A stretch of 64,000 nucleotides of DNA from contig JAJDTM010000045.1 of assembly GCA_022827185.1 (NCBI GenBank), forward strand, positions 47,871 to 111,870, read 5' to 3'. Shown here one piece after another: positions 36,718 through 44,567 of the stretch. Position numbers and translations under genes: made by a program. Numbering within the stretch: position 1 is the first letter of the stretch; each line of letters starts with the position of its first letter. The notes beneath the pieces are model-generated. The model did not search any database, was not told the DNA's origin, and worked only from the letters and a program-made list of their open reading frames with translations. Source of the stretch: Candidatus Poribacteria bacterium. Its GTDB lineage: Bacteria; Poribacteria; WGA-4E; WGA-3G.

Positions 36718-36860
36718 TCAATTGTCCAATAATTTCAATCTGATATTTAAGAGATCTTCGCTGTAGGAGCGAGTGTTTTTGCTGGGGTGTTTCTTGTCGC
36801 TCGCGATATCTTCACAAAAATGACAAAAATGCTGAAAAACCGAAAACTGAATTGCTCTGA
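36709..36860 (-). mobile_element. MITE copy A (carries the start codon of the HEPN gene)
   Basis: Ends CAGAGCCATTCAATTGTCC and GAAAACTGAATTGCTCTGA form imperfect terminal inverted repeats. The element is flanked by the 9-bp direct repeat CAAAGCATC (36700-36708 and 36861-36869), a target duplication. Internally it is related, in reverse orientation, to copy C at 46329. No coding capacity; it would be mobilised by a transposase encoded elsewhere. Confidence 0.8.
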
Positions 36861-36868
36861 CAAAGCAT

Positions 36869-37000
36869 CAGAGCCATTCAATTTTAAGAAATTATTGGGT
36901 TTCACGTCTTTTTTTAAGGATCCGGTTCGGTTAGGAAACCGAACCTACCGGGCCTGGGGGTGAAATCTCGATTGAAAGATGGACAATTGAATGACTCTGG
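36869..37000 (+). mobile_element. MITE copy B
   Basis: CAGAGCCATTCAATTTT at the left and AATTGAATGACTCTGG at the right are inverted repeats. The flank CAAAGCAT occurs on both sides (36861-36868 and 37001-37008), so this copy landed in the duplication made by copy A or the reverse. It contains the palindrome GGTTCGGTT-AGGA-AACCGAACC and is almost identical to copy D at 46534. Confidence 0.8.
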
Positions 37001-37049
37001 CAAAGCATAAAACCTTTTTCTACAAAGTCAAACAGGAAATTTGATGCCG

Positions 37050-38177
37050 CTACTTCTGGCGCAAAACAGACACCCGAATCTGCTCCCACTTCCGTTTCGA
37101 CCGATGCGTCGCAACCCGCCTTTTAAAGACCGCATCCATTCTAAAATCGGCTTCTGCGATGATCGCCTCCAGATTCTCAATCGCCTTCGGACCGGAGGCA
37201 TCCGCATATCCCAACAAAACAGCACCATCAGGCTTCAAGAAATCTGAGACCTGCGCAAAAAACCGTTTTACTGTCTCCTGTTTCTCGTCGTGGATAGCGA
37301 GTTCGGCGCGGTTGCGGACGCGGGCAACAACCCACGGGGCATTGAAGATAATCACATCAAATTGATGGGAAGTAAAGGGATCAAACAGATCACCAGCGGG
37401 CAGAACTGTTATACTGTCTGGATTTGGAAGGAGTCGTTGGATGTTCAGTTTCGTTGTCGCCACCGCTTCAGGCAGCAGATCGGACGCATACACCTCAGTC
37501 TGCTCACCTAATTCTTGACGTGCTAACAGGGTCAAGCATCCACTGCCACACCCGATATCCGCAACCTTAGAAGGAACATCGCTGCGGACATGTTGTAACG
37601 CTTCCTGAAAGCATTCAATTGTTTCTTGTGAACGCGGGGCAAGAACGTTTTCCGAAGCGACAAGGGAGGCATTAAGCGCACGGATCGGGTAAGTCTCAGC
37701 GAGTGCATCTTGAATCTTTTGAATTTTTATGAGCGGCAGGAGAAAAGGTTTGCCTTCATTCACACCAGTCGGCTCACCGGCAAACTCCAATAGGTAAGGA
37801 AGGGTGGGCGCGGGGTCAACCTGTAAGACCCCATCAGCGTCTGCCCAACACATGAGTCTCGCTAAGGCTTCTTTCAGCGCGCCGCTTGCAGATCTCCGAT
37901 GTGAATCTCTCCGATCCCGTCGTTTGGCGTTACGATCAGGTTGTTGGACCAAATCCTGTTTGTGGCGTTGGATATATTCCATCAGCACCAAGATTTGTTC
38001 CCATTCACCTTCTACAACAGCAACGCCACCGTGCCGAATATGGGTAAAAATCCGGTTGAGGTGTCCCAACTCCTGATGCGCAAACAACTTAACGCGTGGG
38101 CGCGCAAAAACTATATCCCGATATTCAGCTGGGACATAAAGTTCACCGATGTTACTAACGAAGTAGAAAGGATTCAT
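37050..38177 (-). CDS. Class I SAM-dependent methyltransferase (PrmC/RsmC-like)
   Basis: 375 residues. The C-terminal half carries the Rossmann methyltransferase motifs: VADIGCGSGCLTLLAR (motif I, about 206-221), VYASDLLPEAV (motif II), and DVIIFNAPW (about 277-285), an NPPY-type motif reading NAPW. The tetrapeptide suggests methylation of an amide or exocyclic amine nitrogen, as in PrmC or the N6-adenine and guanine-N2 enzymes. The N-terminal 190 residues are a family-specific domain I cannot name. No strong SD precedes the ATG at 38177. The gene follows the Gfo/Idh gene, separated by a 40-bp tandem repeat. Confidence 0.82.
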   Translation of the reverse strand: MNPFYFVSNIGELYVPAEYRDIVFARPRVKLFAHQELGHLNRIFTHIRHGGVAVVEGEWEQILVLMEYIQRHKQDLVQQPDRNAKRRDRRDSHRRSASGALKEALARLMCWADADGVLQVDPAPTLPYLLEFAGEPTGVNEGKPFLLPLIKIQKIQDALAETYPIRALNASLVASENVLAPRSQETIECFQEALQHVRSDVPSKVADIGCGSGCLTLLARQELGEQTEVYASDLLPEAVATTKLNIQRLLPNPDSITVLPAGDLFDPFTSHQFDVIIFNAPWVVARVRNRAELAIHDEKQETVKRFFAQVSDFLKPDGAVLLGYADASGPKAIENLEAIIAEADFRMDAVFKRRVATHRSKRKWEQIRVSVLRQK

Positions 38178-38180
38178 TTA

Positions 38181-38260
38181 AAAGTAGTAGGCACGCGCCG
38201 CGTGCCGAAACAAAAACACCAAAGTAGTAGGAACACTCCGCGTGCCGAAACAAAAACACA
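38181..38260. repeat. Two tandem 40-bp hairpin units (AAAGTAGTAGG...)
   Basis: Units 38181-38220 and 38221-38260 share AAAGTAGTAGG and CGCGTGCCGAAACAAAAACAC. The first has a perfect stem GGCACGC-GCC-GCGTGCC; in the second the left arm is changed and no longer pairs fully. A similar tandem AGTAGTAGG repeat lies at 58019-58081. Confidence 0.85.
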
Positions 38261-38262
38261 TC

Positions 38263-39342
38263 CTAACGAACTGGTACAACCTCACCCGTTCTAACGGATT
38301 CCGCTTCTTTATAGCAGAGTAGCAGCGCATCTCTTGCACCGATACCAGACAACGCCGTCGGTTCGCTCTCCCAATCAATCGCTTCAACAGCGTACTGGAG
38401 TTCACCCACGAAAGCATCAATCGGATCGACATCGCCTAAATCAACTTCCTCGACTTCACCTTCGTCATTCAGAAGTGTTAACGGCACCGCGGTGGACGGT
38501 TCACCGGCTAACGTCGAAAAGTCGAAGAGCAACGTACCTTTCTCAAGAAAGATTTCAAATCCGTGTGAGAAAGCGCGTCCGCGTTGTGAAATGCCTCCAG
38601 AAGAACAGCTGACAGCGATCTGCTTATCGTTGTAGATGTATTGCGTTGTCAGATAATCCACATAGTGACCACCAGCGATTTTGCCCTGTGAGAACACGGC
38701 ATCGGGAACACCACAGAGGAGTTGAATGAAATGCGTATCGTGAATGTGTAAATCAATACCGGGACCGCCACTTTTGTCAAGATCCGCGACATCCCGTGAC
38801 CAACTCGGTCTGGAGATAATCCGCTTAAAATGCGCGCCGAGGAGTTCACCGTATTCTCCAGATTCAACGATCCTTTTCGCATAAGCGTATTCCGCAAAGA
38901 AGGGAAGTACATGTGCCACCATTAGATAACACGGACCTTGATTTGCTGCCGCTCGCTCCGCACCGATACGCTTCTCAAGTTCAACGAGTTCGTTGGCATC
39001 GTCAATCGAGATGGAAATCGGTTTTTCGACGAGGGTATGTTTTCCCGCTTTCAAGGATGCCATGCTAACGGACTTGTGTAGATGTGTCGGCAGACAGATA
39101 TCAACGAGCTCCACCTCTTCATCGGCGAGAAGTTCGTCAATTTCACTATATGTTCGGACATTTGAAAGGTCTTCCATGCCGCCCCGGGGTCCGAAATTCC
39201 CTTGAATACCGGTCCAATCGCCTGCGAGTTTCTTTGGATCTCGTGTGCATATAGCAACGACCTCAGCACCCGTAATACGTTGAATCGCGTAGTAGTGAAT
39301 CATGCCCATAAATCCGATGCCGATAATTCCGATTTTTGTCAT
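38263..39342 (-). CDS. Gfo/Idh/MocA family oxidoreductase
   Basis: A 359-residue NAD(P)-dependent sugar or inositol dehydrogenase-type enzyme. The start at 39342 (MTKIGIIGIGFMGMIH) places the GxGxxG dinucleotide motif at residues 7-12; an in-frame start at 39387 is disfavoured, and GGAGAG lies just upstream of the chosen ATG. EKP (LVEKPISIS, about 94-102) and the C-terminal beta-sheet domain with GPGIDLHIHD (about 180-190, His/Asp as catalytic candidates) are typical. The substrate cannot be predicted. Such genes are often paired with the PhyH, TIM-barrel and LamG proteins found nearby. Confidence 0.92.
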   Translation of the reverse strand: MTKIGIIGIGFMGMIHYYAIQRITGAEVVAICTRDPKKLAGDWTGIQGNFGPRGGMEDLSNVRTYSEIDELLADEEVELVDICLPTHLHKSVSMASLKAGKHTLVEKPISISIDDANELVELEKRIGAERAAANQGPCYLMVAHVLPFFAEYAYAKRIVESGEYGELLGAHFKRIISRPSWSRDVADLDKSGGPGIDLHIHDTHFIQLLCGVPDAVFSQGKIAGGHYVDYLTTQYIYNDKQIAVSCSSGGISQRGRAFSHGFEIFLEKGTLLFDFSTLAGEPSTAVPLTLLNDEGEVEEVDLGDVDPIDAFVGELQYAVEAIDWESEPTALSGIGARDALLLCYKEAESVRTGEVVPVR

Positions 39343-39419
39343 TCTCTCCACCCTTATATTAAGAAGGCACAGATGCTTAAGTAACACCTGTGCCGTTTAA
39401 TGTTTGTGCTGGACCGTAA

Positions 39420-40208
39420 TTAGTAAGCGCCCGTTCTCGACTTGATACTGCCCCAAGTTGTTGCGGCTTTATCAAGCGGTGAAACTGCAAGGAAGCCTTC
39501 GTTCATTATTTCATTGATTTCATCTTCACTGAGCGCACGCCGCCAGACTGCAGCTTCATCAATAGAACCGTTTTCAAAGGTATACCGTCCGCGGTCCTTG
39601 GAACATCCGATCCGCAAGTCCTGATCATTGGTCCCTTTGAAATCAAACTTCTCGTCTTTTTCAGCTGCAACTTCGCCGTCAACGTAGACTTTCATAGTTG
39701 ACCCGTCATAAGTTCCAACAACGTGTTGCCATTTTTTTGTATCCAGTGCATGCGGTTGGCTCAGGGTCGGTCTACTATTGCCAGTTCCCAAGAACATATT
39801 AAAATTCTTACCGCCATTGAAAGCACCGATGCCGTAGGAGGAATGCTCACCTCCGTTATGGCAGTTTTTGTCAAACCACTGCGCATCAGTGTTCCAATCG
39901 TCCTGATTGATCCAAGCCGCCATCGTGATCTCACCGGTGATTTTCAGTTCATCGGAGGCGGGTACATTCACACAATCCGGACCCTCTTCCGTAATGCGAA
40001 TCGCATCGCCATATTTACCTTTCACAATTTCGGTATTGGCAATGATATCAGCATCAAGCCCGTTACCGGAGTCGTCAACAATCGTCTTCCCTTTCACATT
40101 GTCAAACGTGAAGTAAACAACGAGTCCTTCAGCGAGATCTGCTGATGCGTATCCCGCTGTGATAAGCATCAGCGCAATAAGCACAGCACAACTAAATAAC
40201 TGTTTCAT
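39420..40208 (-). CDS. Secreted LamG-domain protein (paralogue 1)
   Basis: 262 residues with a signal peptide (MKQLFSCAVLIALMLITAGYA, cleavage about residue 24). The rest is one LamG/concanavalin-like beta-sandwich: VVYFTFDNVKGKTIVDDSGN at the N side, EITMAAWI in the middle, KWQHVVGTYDGSTMKVYVDG, and the closing IDEAAVWRRALSEDEI. This fold usually binds carbohydrate or protein outside the cell. The C terminus has the motif VSPLDKAATTWGSIK, also found in the other three LamG genes of the window. SD AGGAGG. It is about 80% identical by eye to the next gene upstream. Confidence 0.9.
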   Translation of the reverse strand: MKQLFSCAVLIALMLITAGYASADLAEGLVVYFTFDNVKGKTIVDDSGNGLDADIIANTEIVKGKYGDAIRITEEGPDCVNVPASDELKITGEITMAAWINQDDWNTDAQWFDKNCHNGGEHSSYGIGAFNGGKNFNMFLGTGNSRPTLSQPHALDTKKWQHVVGTYDGSTMKVYVDGEVAAEKDEKFDFKGTNDQDLRIGCSKDRGRYTFENGSIDEAAVWRRALSEDEINEIMNEGFLAVSPLDKAATTWGSIKSRTGAY

Positions 40209-40356
40209 CTATCTGTCCTCCTGTGGAATCCTCTTACATCAAAGATATAAACTTGTTTGGAAACAATTAGAGTGTACAACGAAACTTAGAAGAATACAAT
40301 ATATTTTCTTACCATCGCGAATAACTATAACTTCGGCACCTGCGTTTCTTTTACGA

Positions 40357-41139
40357 TTAAAACGCCTTCCGCTTAATATTGCCCCACGTCGTCGCGGCTT
40401 TATCAAGCGGCGAAACTGCGGTGATGCCTGTATTCATTATCGCTTGGATTTCATTTTGGCTGAGTGCGCGCCGCCAGACTGCCGCGTCATCAATAGAGCC
40501 GTTCTCAAAGGTATACCGTGCGCGGTCCTTGGAGCATCCGATCCGCAAGTCCTGGTCATTGGTGCCTTTGAAGTCAAACACTTGGTCTTGCTCAGCTGCA
40601 ACCTCGCCATCAACATAGACTTTCATGGTTGTTCCGTCATAAGTGCCAACGACGTGATGCCAAGTTTTTTCTTTCAGGGAGTGCGGTTTGTTTAACGTAG
40701 GTCTACCGCTGCCTGTACCCAAAAACATGTTGAAATTCGCACCATCACCGAAAACGCCAATGCCGTAAGAACTATGTTCACCGCCATTATGGCAATTTTT
40801 ATCGAACCATTGGGCGTTCCTATCCCAAGCGTCCCGATAGATCCAAGCCGCCATGGTGATTTCACCCTCGATTTTCAGTTCCTCGGCGGCTGGCACATTC
40901 ACACAATCCGGTCCCTCTTTTGTAATCCGAATTGCATCCCCATATTTGCCATCCACAAATTCGGTATTGGCGATGATATCAGCGTCAAGCCCGTTACCGG
41001 AATCGTCAACAATCGTCTTCCCTTTCACATTGTCAAACGTGAAGTAAACAACAAGTCCTTCAAAGATATCCGCTGTGGCGTATCCGGCCGTGATCAGCAT
41101 CAGCGCAATAAGCACAGCACAACTAAATAACTGTTTCAT
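40357..41139 (-). CDS. Secreted LamG-domain protein (paralogue 2)
   Basis: 260 residues, nearly the same signal peptide and domain as the gene at 39420 and clearly its tandem duplicate; the main differences are in the loop around residues 100-160. It keeps the GTNDQDLRIGCSKDRARYTF strand pair and ends VSPLDKAATTWGNIKRKAF. An AGGAGGAT lies upstream of the ATG. Its own 148-bp upstream gap suggests that each copy may have its own promoter. Confidence 0.9.
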   Translation of the reverse strand: MKQLFSCAVLIALMLITAGYATADIFEGLVVYFTFDNVKGKTIVDDSGNGLDADIIANTEFVDGKYGDAIRITKEGPDCVNVPAAEELKIEGEITMAAWIYRDAWDRNAQWFDKNCHNGGEHSSYGIGVFGDGANFNMFLGTGSGRPTLNKPHSLKEKTWHHVVGTYDGTTMKVYVDGEVAAEQDQVFDFKGTNDQDLRIGCSKDRARYTFENGSIDDAAVWRRALSQNEIQAIMNTGITAVSPLDKAATTWGNIKRKAF

Positions 41140-41320
41140 CGGGTCTATCCTCCTGTAGGATCCTTTTACATTGAAAACAAAAGCCCATTTATACGTGAGG
41201 TAATTAGATTATATCACAAAACTGCGTCGCGTGCAATATGTTTTCTTTCGCTGCGCAGGACGATTTAGTTTTCGGTTCCGGTCTTGGTTTTGGTTGACAT
41301 AAGATAACGTTTTTTCGCAA

Positions 41321-41346
41321 GATCGCGAGCACAGCTCGCTCCTACA
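41321..41346. repeat. Single palindromic GCGAGCACAGCTCGC repeat with CCTAC tail
   Basis: GATCGCGAGCACAGCTCGCT followed by CCTACA, the same sequence as one arm of the inverted repeat at 31130-31203. It lies between LamG paralogues 2 and 3. Confidence 0.75.
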
Positions 41347-41420
41347 GGGGAATCATATTCATACATATAAAGTGAATATGTAAAACTAAATACCCTGTTT
41401 CGCCGCGCAAATAGACACAT

Positions 41421-42230
41421 TCAAAACGCCTTTCGCTTAATATTGCCCCACGTCGTAGTGACCTTGTCTTTCGGTGAAACTGATAGCAGAGGGCCTCGCA
41501 TCGCCGTTTTAATTTCAGCTTCACTCAAGGCACGATTCCATATCGCAACTTCGTCAATAGCGCCATCTTTAAAGGCATACCCCGGTTTATTTTCAGCGCA
41601 CCCAATCCGCAAATCTTGCGCATTGGCACCATTGAAGCGAGGACGGTTTCTCGCATCAAAATCAAGGACGTTTTCTCCATCAAGGTAGATTTCCACAGAG
41701 GTGTCGGTACATATCCCAACAATGTGATGCCACGTGTCATTCTCCATCTTGTTATCGATTAAATGTATTGCCCGGAATTCACCCCTTCCTAATATAATCC
41801 CGATACCATCAGCACCATCAACACCAAAATCCTTTTCATGGTAGACTGCCATCCCATATTGGCTGTGAGATCGGTTATAACTTCCTTTATCGAGCCATTG
41901 GAAAGTACCCTCTGTCCAATTGTCGTGATACACCCACGCCATCATCGTGATCTCCTCACTGATTTCTAAAGCCCGCACAGTGGGGACATTCACGCAATCT
42001 TCTGTTTCACCAGTGATATGAATGGCGTTTCCGTACTTGCCTTTGACAAATTTGGTATCTTTGACAACTTCGGCATCAAGACCATTGCCCGATTCATCAA
42101 AAATCCGCTTGCCTTTGACACTGTCAAACGTCAAGTAAACGACAAGGTCATCAGTAATATCCGCCTTGACGTATCCGACTGTGATCAGGATCAGTACAAG
42201 GAGTGCCGTGCATTTCAATAGCTGCTTCAT
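41421..42230 (-). CDS. Secreted LamG-domain protein (paralogue 3)
   Basis: 269 residues, more diverged than paralogues 1 and 2 but with the same plan: signal peptide (about 1-24, GYVKAD), VVYLTFDSVKGKRIFDESGN, EITMMAWVYHDNW, DTWHHIVGICTDTSVEIYLDG, AIDEVAIWNRALSEAEI, and the ending VSPKDKVTTTWGNIKRKAF. The last 11 residues are identical to those of paralogue 2, as expected if the C terminus is under strong constraint or was converted. Probably an extracellular binding protein. Confidence 0.9.
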   Translation of the reverse strand: MKQLLKCTALLVLILITVGYVKADITDDLVVYLTFDSVKGKRIFDESGNGLDAEVVKDTKFVKGKYGNAIHITGETEDCVNVPTVRALEISEEITMMAWVYHDNWTEGTFQWLDKGSYNRSHSQYGMAVYHEKDFGVDGADGIGIILGRGEFRAIHLIDNKMENDTWHHIVGICTDTSVEIYLDGENVLDFDARNRPRFNGANAQDLRIGCAENKPGYAFKDGAIDEVAIWNRALSEAEIKTAMRGPLLSVSPKDKVTTTWGNIKRKAF

Positions 42231-42285
42231 TGTGTCGATCCTCTTGATGGAAAAGTCAAGACGTGCTTATGCCAGAAGGTCGCTC

Positions 42286-43116
42286 CTATGCATCAGAGGC
42301 AAGCACATCATTCATGATCTCTTCCCATCTACCTTCAAACTTCTCGCCGAACTCGGTTTCGCCACCAGTCGCAAGCGGCCCCCGGAGCATCGGTTTGGTT
42401 GTATTATTCCGCTCCCAAATTTCTCTACCGCCGAAATCGTTGTGTAGGAAGTGCAGCGCGACACCCGCACGTTCCTTATCAGAAAGATTCGACCGCGTGC
42501 AGTGCGCAACACCGTAGCAGAAGAAAAGCACGCCACCTGTCTTCAATTCGATCGGTACGGCGCGTTCTTCCGGCGGATCACACCGAATGTGATGATCGCT
42601 CAGCGGATCGCGGTAGTGTTCATAACTTTCTCGGTGGCTACCGGGTATGACGTGTATACATCCGTTCCCAACGTTTGCATCGTGGATTGCGATCCACATC
42701 GCTGTCCCGCGCAACGGGTCCGCAATCTTGAAATAAGCGTTGTCTTGGTGCCAACTCGTGCCGATACCGACCTTCGGCGGTTTCCAAAACGCCTGATCCA
42801 ACTCCAACATAAATTCATCACCGATGAGTTGCTCGACAGCAGAGACGACATTCGGATGAAACGGCAGGGCTTTGTGCAGGTTGCTACGGTTGTTAAGCGG
42901 AATTACCTGAAGGTTTTGTCGCTCGCCTTCATTGTCCCGCTTAGTGCCATCATCTTGCACCGCACAATTAATACCGGTCCCATTTTCGAGTTCAGTGTTG
43001 TAAATCCGTTCCAATTCCAATCGGAGGGCTTTCGCTTCAGTCGGGTTAAAAAACCCTTCAATCGCAAGGTATCCCTTATCTCGGAAATGCGCGAGTTGCT
43101 TATCACTTAATTGCAT
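42286..43116 (-). CDS. Phytanoyl-CoA dioxygenase (PhyH) family protein
   Basis: A 276-residue Fe(II)/2-oxoglutarate-dependent oxygenase. The double-stranded beta-helix motif WHQDNAYF supplies H123 and D125, and YGVAHCTRS supplies the distal H205; R208 is a candidate for 2-oxoglutarate binding. HVIPGSHRESYEHY is a further family mark. The ATG at 43116 follows AAGGAAGG; a TTG six bases upstream is possible. It lies 15 bp after the unrecognised 468-residue gene and probably belongs to the serA transcript. The substrate is unknown; PhyH paralogues of this kind are abundant in Poribacteria as I recall. Confidence 0.92.
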   Translation of the reverse strand: MQLSDKQLAHFRDKGYLAIEGFFNPTEAKALRLELERIYNTELENGTGINCAVQDDGTKRDNEGERQNLQVIPLNNRSNLHKALPFHPNVVSAVEQLIGDEFMLELDQAFWKPPKVGIGTSWHQDNAYFKIADPLRGTAMWIAIHDANVGNGCIHVIPGSHRESYEHYRDPLSDHHIRCDPPEERAVPIELKTGGVLFFCYGVAHCTRSNLSDKERAGVALHFLHNDFGGREIWERNNTTKPMLRGPLATGGETEFGEKFEGRWEEIMNDVLASDA

Positions 43117-43131
43117 TATCAATCACCTTCC

Positions 43132-44538
43132 TTATTGCCTCTGTGCGCACGGCACAATAATAGAATCCACCATGCCGTGTAGAATTTTCTTATCAGCAGG
43201 GCAGACTGCGGCTTGCATACCGCCAAGTTTAACGGTATCCCCGACGACAAAATAGTATGGACGGAGCAGTGGGCGGCACGCCATCTCCTGCATATCGCCT
43301 GCGTCAAAATCGTAATACTGCATCCGCACCCGTTCAGCCGTGTGAAATCGCTGTAAAACGTGTGGCGATTTTTCAAAATTCTCAAGACTGTTTTCAATAA
43401 CGGCTTCCCACTCCTCCGTAGGTAGATCGTGTCCGATTGCTACGCCGCGGCTCCCCCACGCGAGTTCAGAAAAACCGGACGGTTTGATAACCAACTCGCG
43501 TTGCTTTTGCGTCACAGCACCGAGTTGCCGCCAGTCTGTCACCGCGCCGCTTTCTACCTCCAAATCAGGAATCACAGCGTGCGGTGGTAGTGGACGGGCA
43601 TCCATAACCCACGTCTGTGGGATCACTTCTTGTAAGAACGGGTATGTTTTCTTTCCGAGTTGGCGTTTCCAAAACGGTTGGAGTGTCGGATGATGAAAAA
43701 GGGCGAGGTATAATTTTTCTTCAAGGTAGGATTTCGGTGGCGGTGTCATGACGACAGTACGTTTCTTCGCACTATAAAACATGAGTTCCGATTTCGGGAT
43801 ATTCGGCAAATCAAACAACTCATAGAACCGATATAACACATCAACCGCCAATTGCGTGTCGCCGTGTTCAACAAGCAGCCCGTCTTCAGAAAAAATGACT
43901 TCGTGCGGCTTAACAGCGCGCGCTTTCACCCCGACTTCACACAACGCATCAGCGAGCCATACCATCTCCGCCCAATAGTCTTCTGATTCATCTGAGACGA
44001 CAATTGCAAGCGTCGGATCCTCTTTCTTCGCCAACGCACGAATCATCTCGGCATATCCGTTGCGCATCCCGTCGCTGCCACCGATAATAGCATAACCGAG
44101 TTGTGCATAAAGGCTTGCCAGACAACCCGTCGCACCAATGAAACCCGGAATCGAATCGAGCTCCGTAATTGCCATACCGTCAACCGTAGGGAGGATGTCA
44201 GGACGGAGTACGCCGGGTAATTGCGTCTTAAAACGGTTCATCCGTCCATACTGGATAACCGTCTCCGGTTTCCCGATTTCCAAGTACTCCGCCACCCAAG
44301 CAGGCTGAATGCCGCGGACACTCTGTGAATAGAGCAAATTACACGCACGATAGAAATTTAAAAGATGCGGACCGAGTGCCTCAAACCATCTCAAGTCTGC
44401 CTCGGAAACCCAGAACGGTTCCGGCGAGATACGCCAAGAGGCATTACTATCGGGATGCACATCCCGTTTCTCGCTTTCAAATAACTTTGCCTTCGGAATT
44501 TCATCATTAATAAATAGACATTTCTGTTTAGCATCCAA
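43132..44538 (-). CDS. Unrecognised 468-residue cytoplasmic protein (ATP-grasp-like?)
   Basis: The start is a TTG at 44538, preceded by AAAAAGGA. There is no signal peptide. Segments that look conserved are GMAITELDSIPGFIGATGCL (about 143-162), AIVVSDESEDYWAEMVWLAD, DVLYRFYELFDLPNIPKSEL, and KQRELVIKPSGFSELAWGSR (about 349-368). The ELD/IKPSG/GSRG pattern is reminiscent of ATP-grasp ligases of the glutathionylspermidine-synthase kind, but I cannot identify all nucleotide and metal ligands, so this is only a suggestion. It lies between serA (29-bp gap) and the PhyH gene (15-bp gap), so the three probably form an operon. Confidence 0.75.
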   Translation of the reverse strand: MDAKQKCLFINDEIPKAKLFESEKRDVHPDSNASWRISPEPFWVSEADLRWFEALGPHLLNFYRACNLLYSQSVRGIQPAWVAEYLEIGKPETVIQYGRMNRFKTQLPGVLRPDILPTVDGMAITELDSIPGFIGATGCLASLYAQLGYAIIGGSDGMRNGYAEMIRALAKKEDPTLAIVVSDESEDYWAEMVWLADALCEVGVKARAVKPHEVIFSEDGLLVEHGDTQLAVDVLYRFYELFDLPNIPKSELMFYSAKKRTVVMTPPPKSYLEEKLYLALFHHPTLQPFWKRQLGKKTYPFLQEVIPQTWVMDARPLPPHAVIPDLEVESGAVTDWRQLGAVTQKQRELVIKPSGFSELAWGSRGVAIGHDLPTEEWEAVIENSLENFEKSPHVLQRFHTAERVRMQYYDFDAGDMQEMACRPLLRPYYFVVGDTVKLGGMQAAVCPADKKILHGMVDSIIVPCAQRQ

Positions 44539-44567
44539 ATTTCTTGTCCTTTTTCCCGTCAGGGAAC

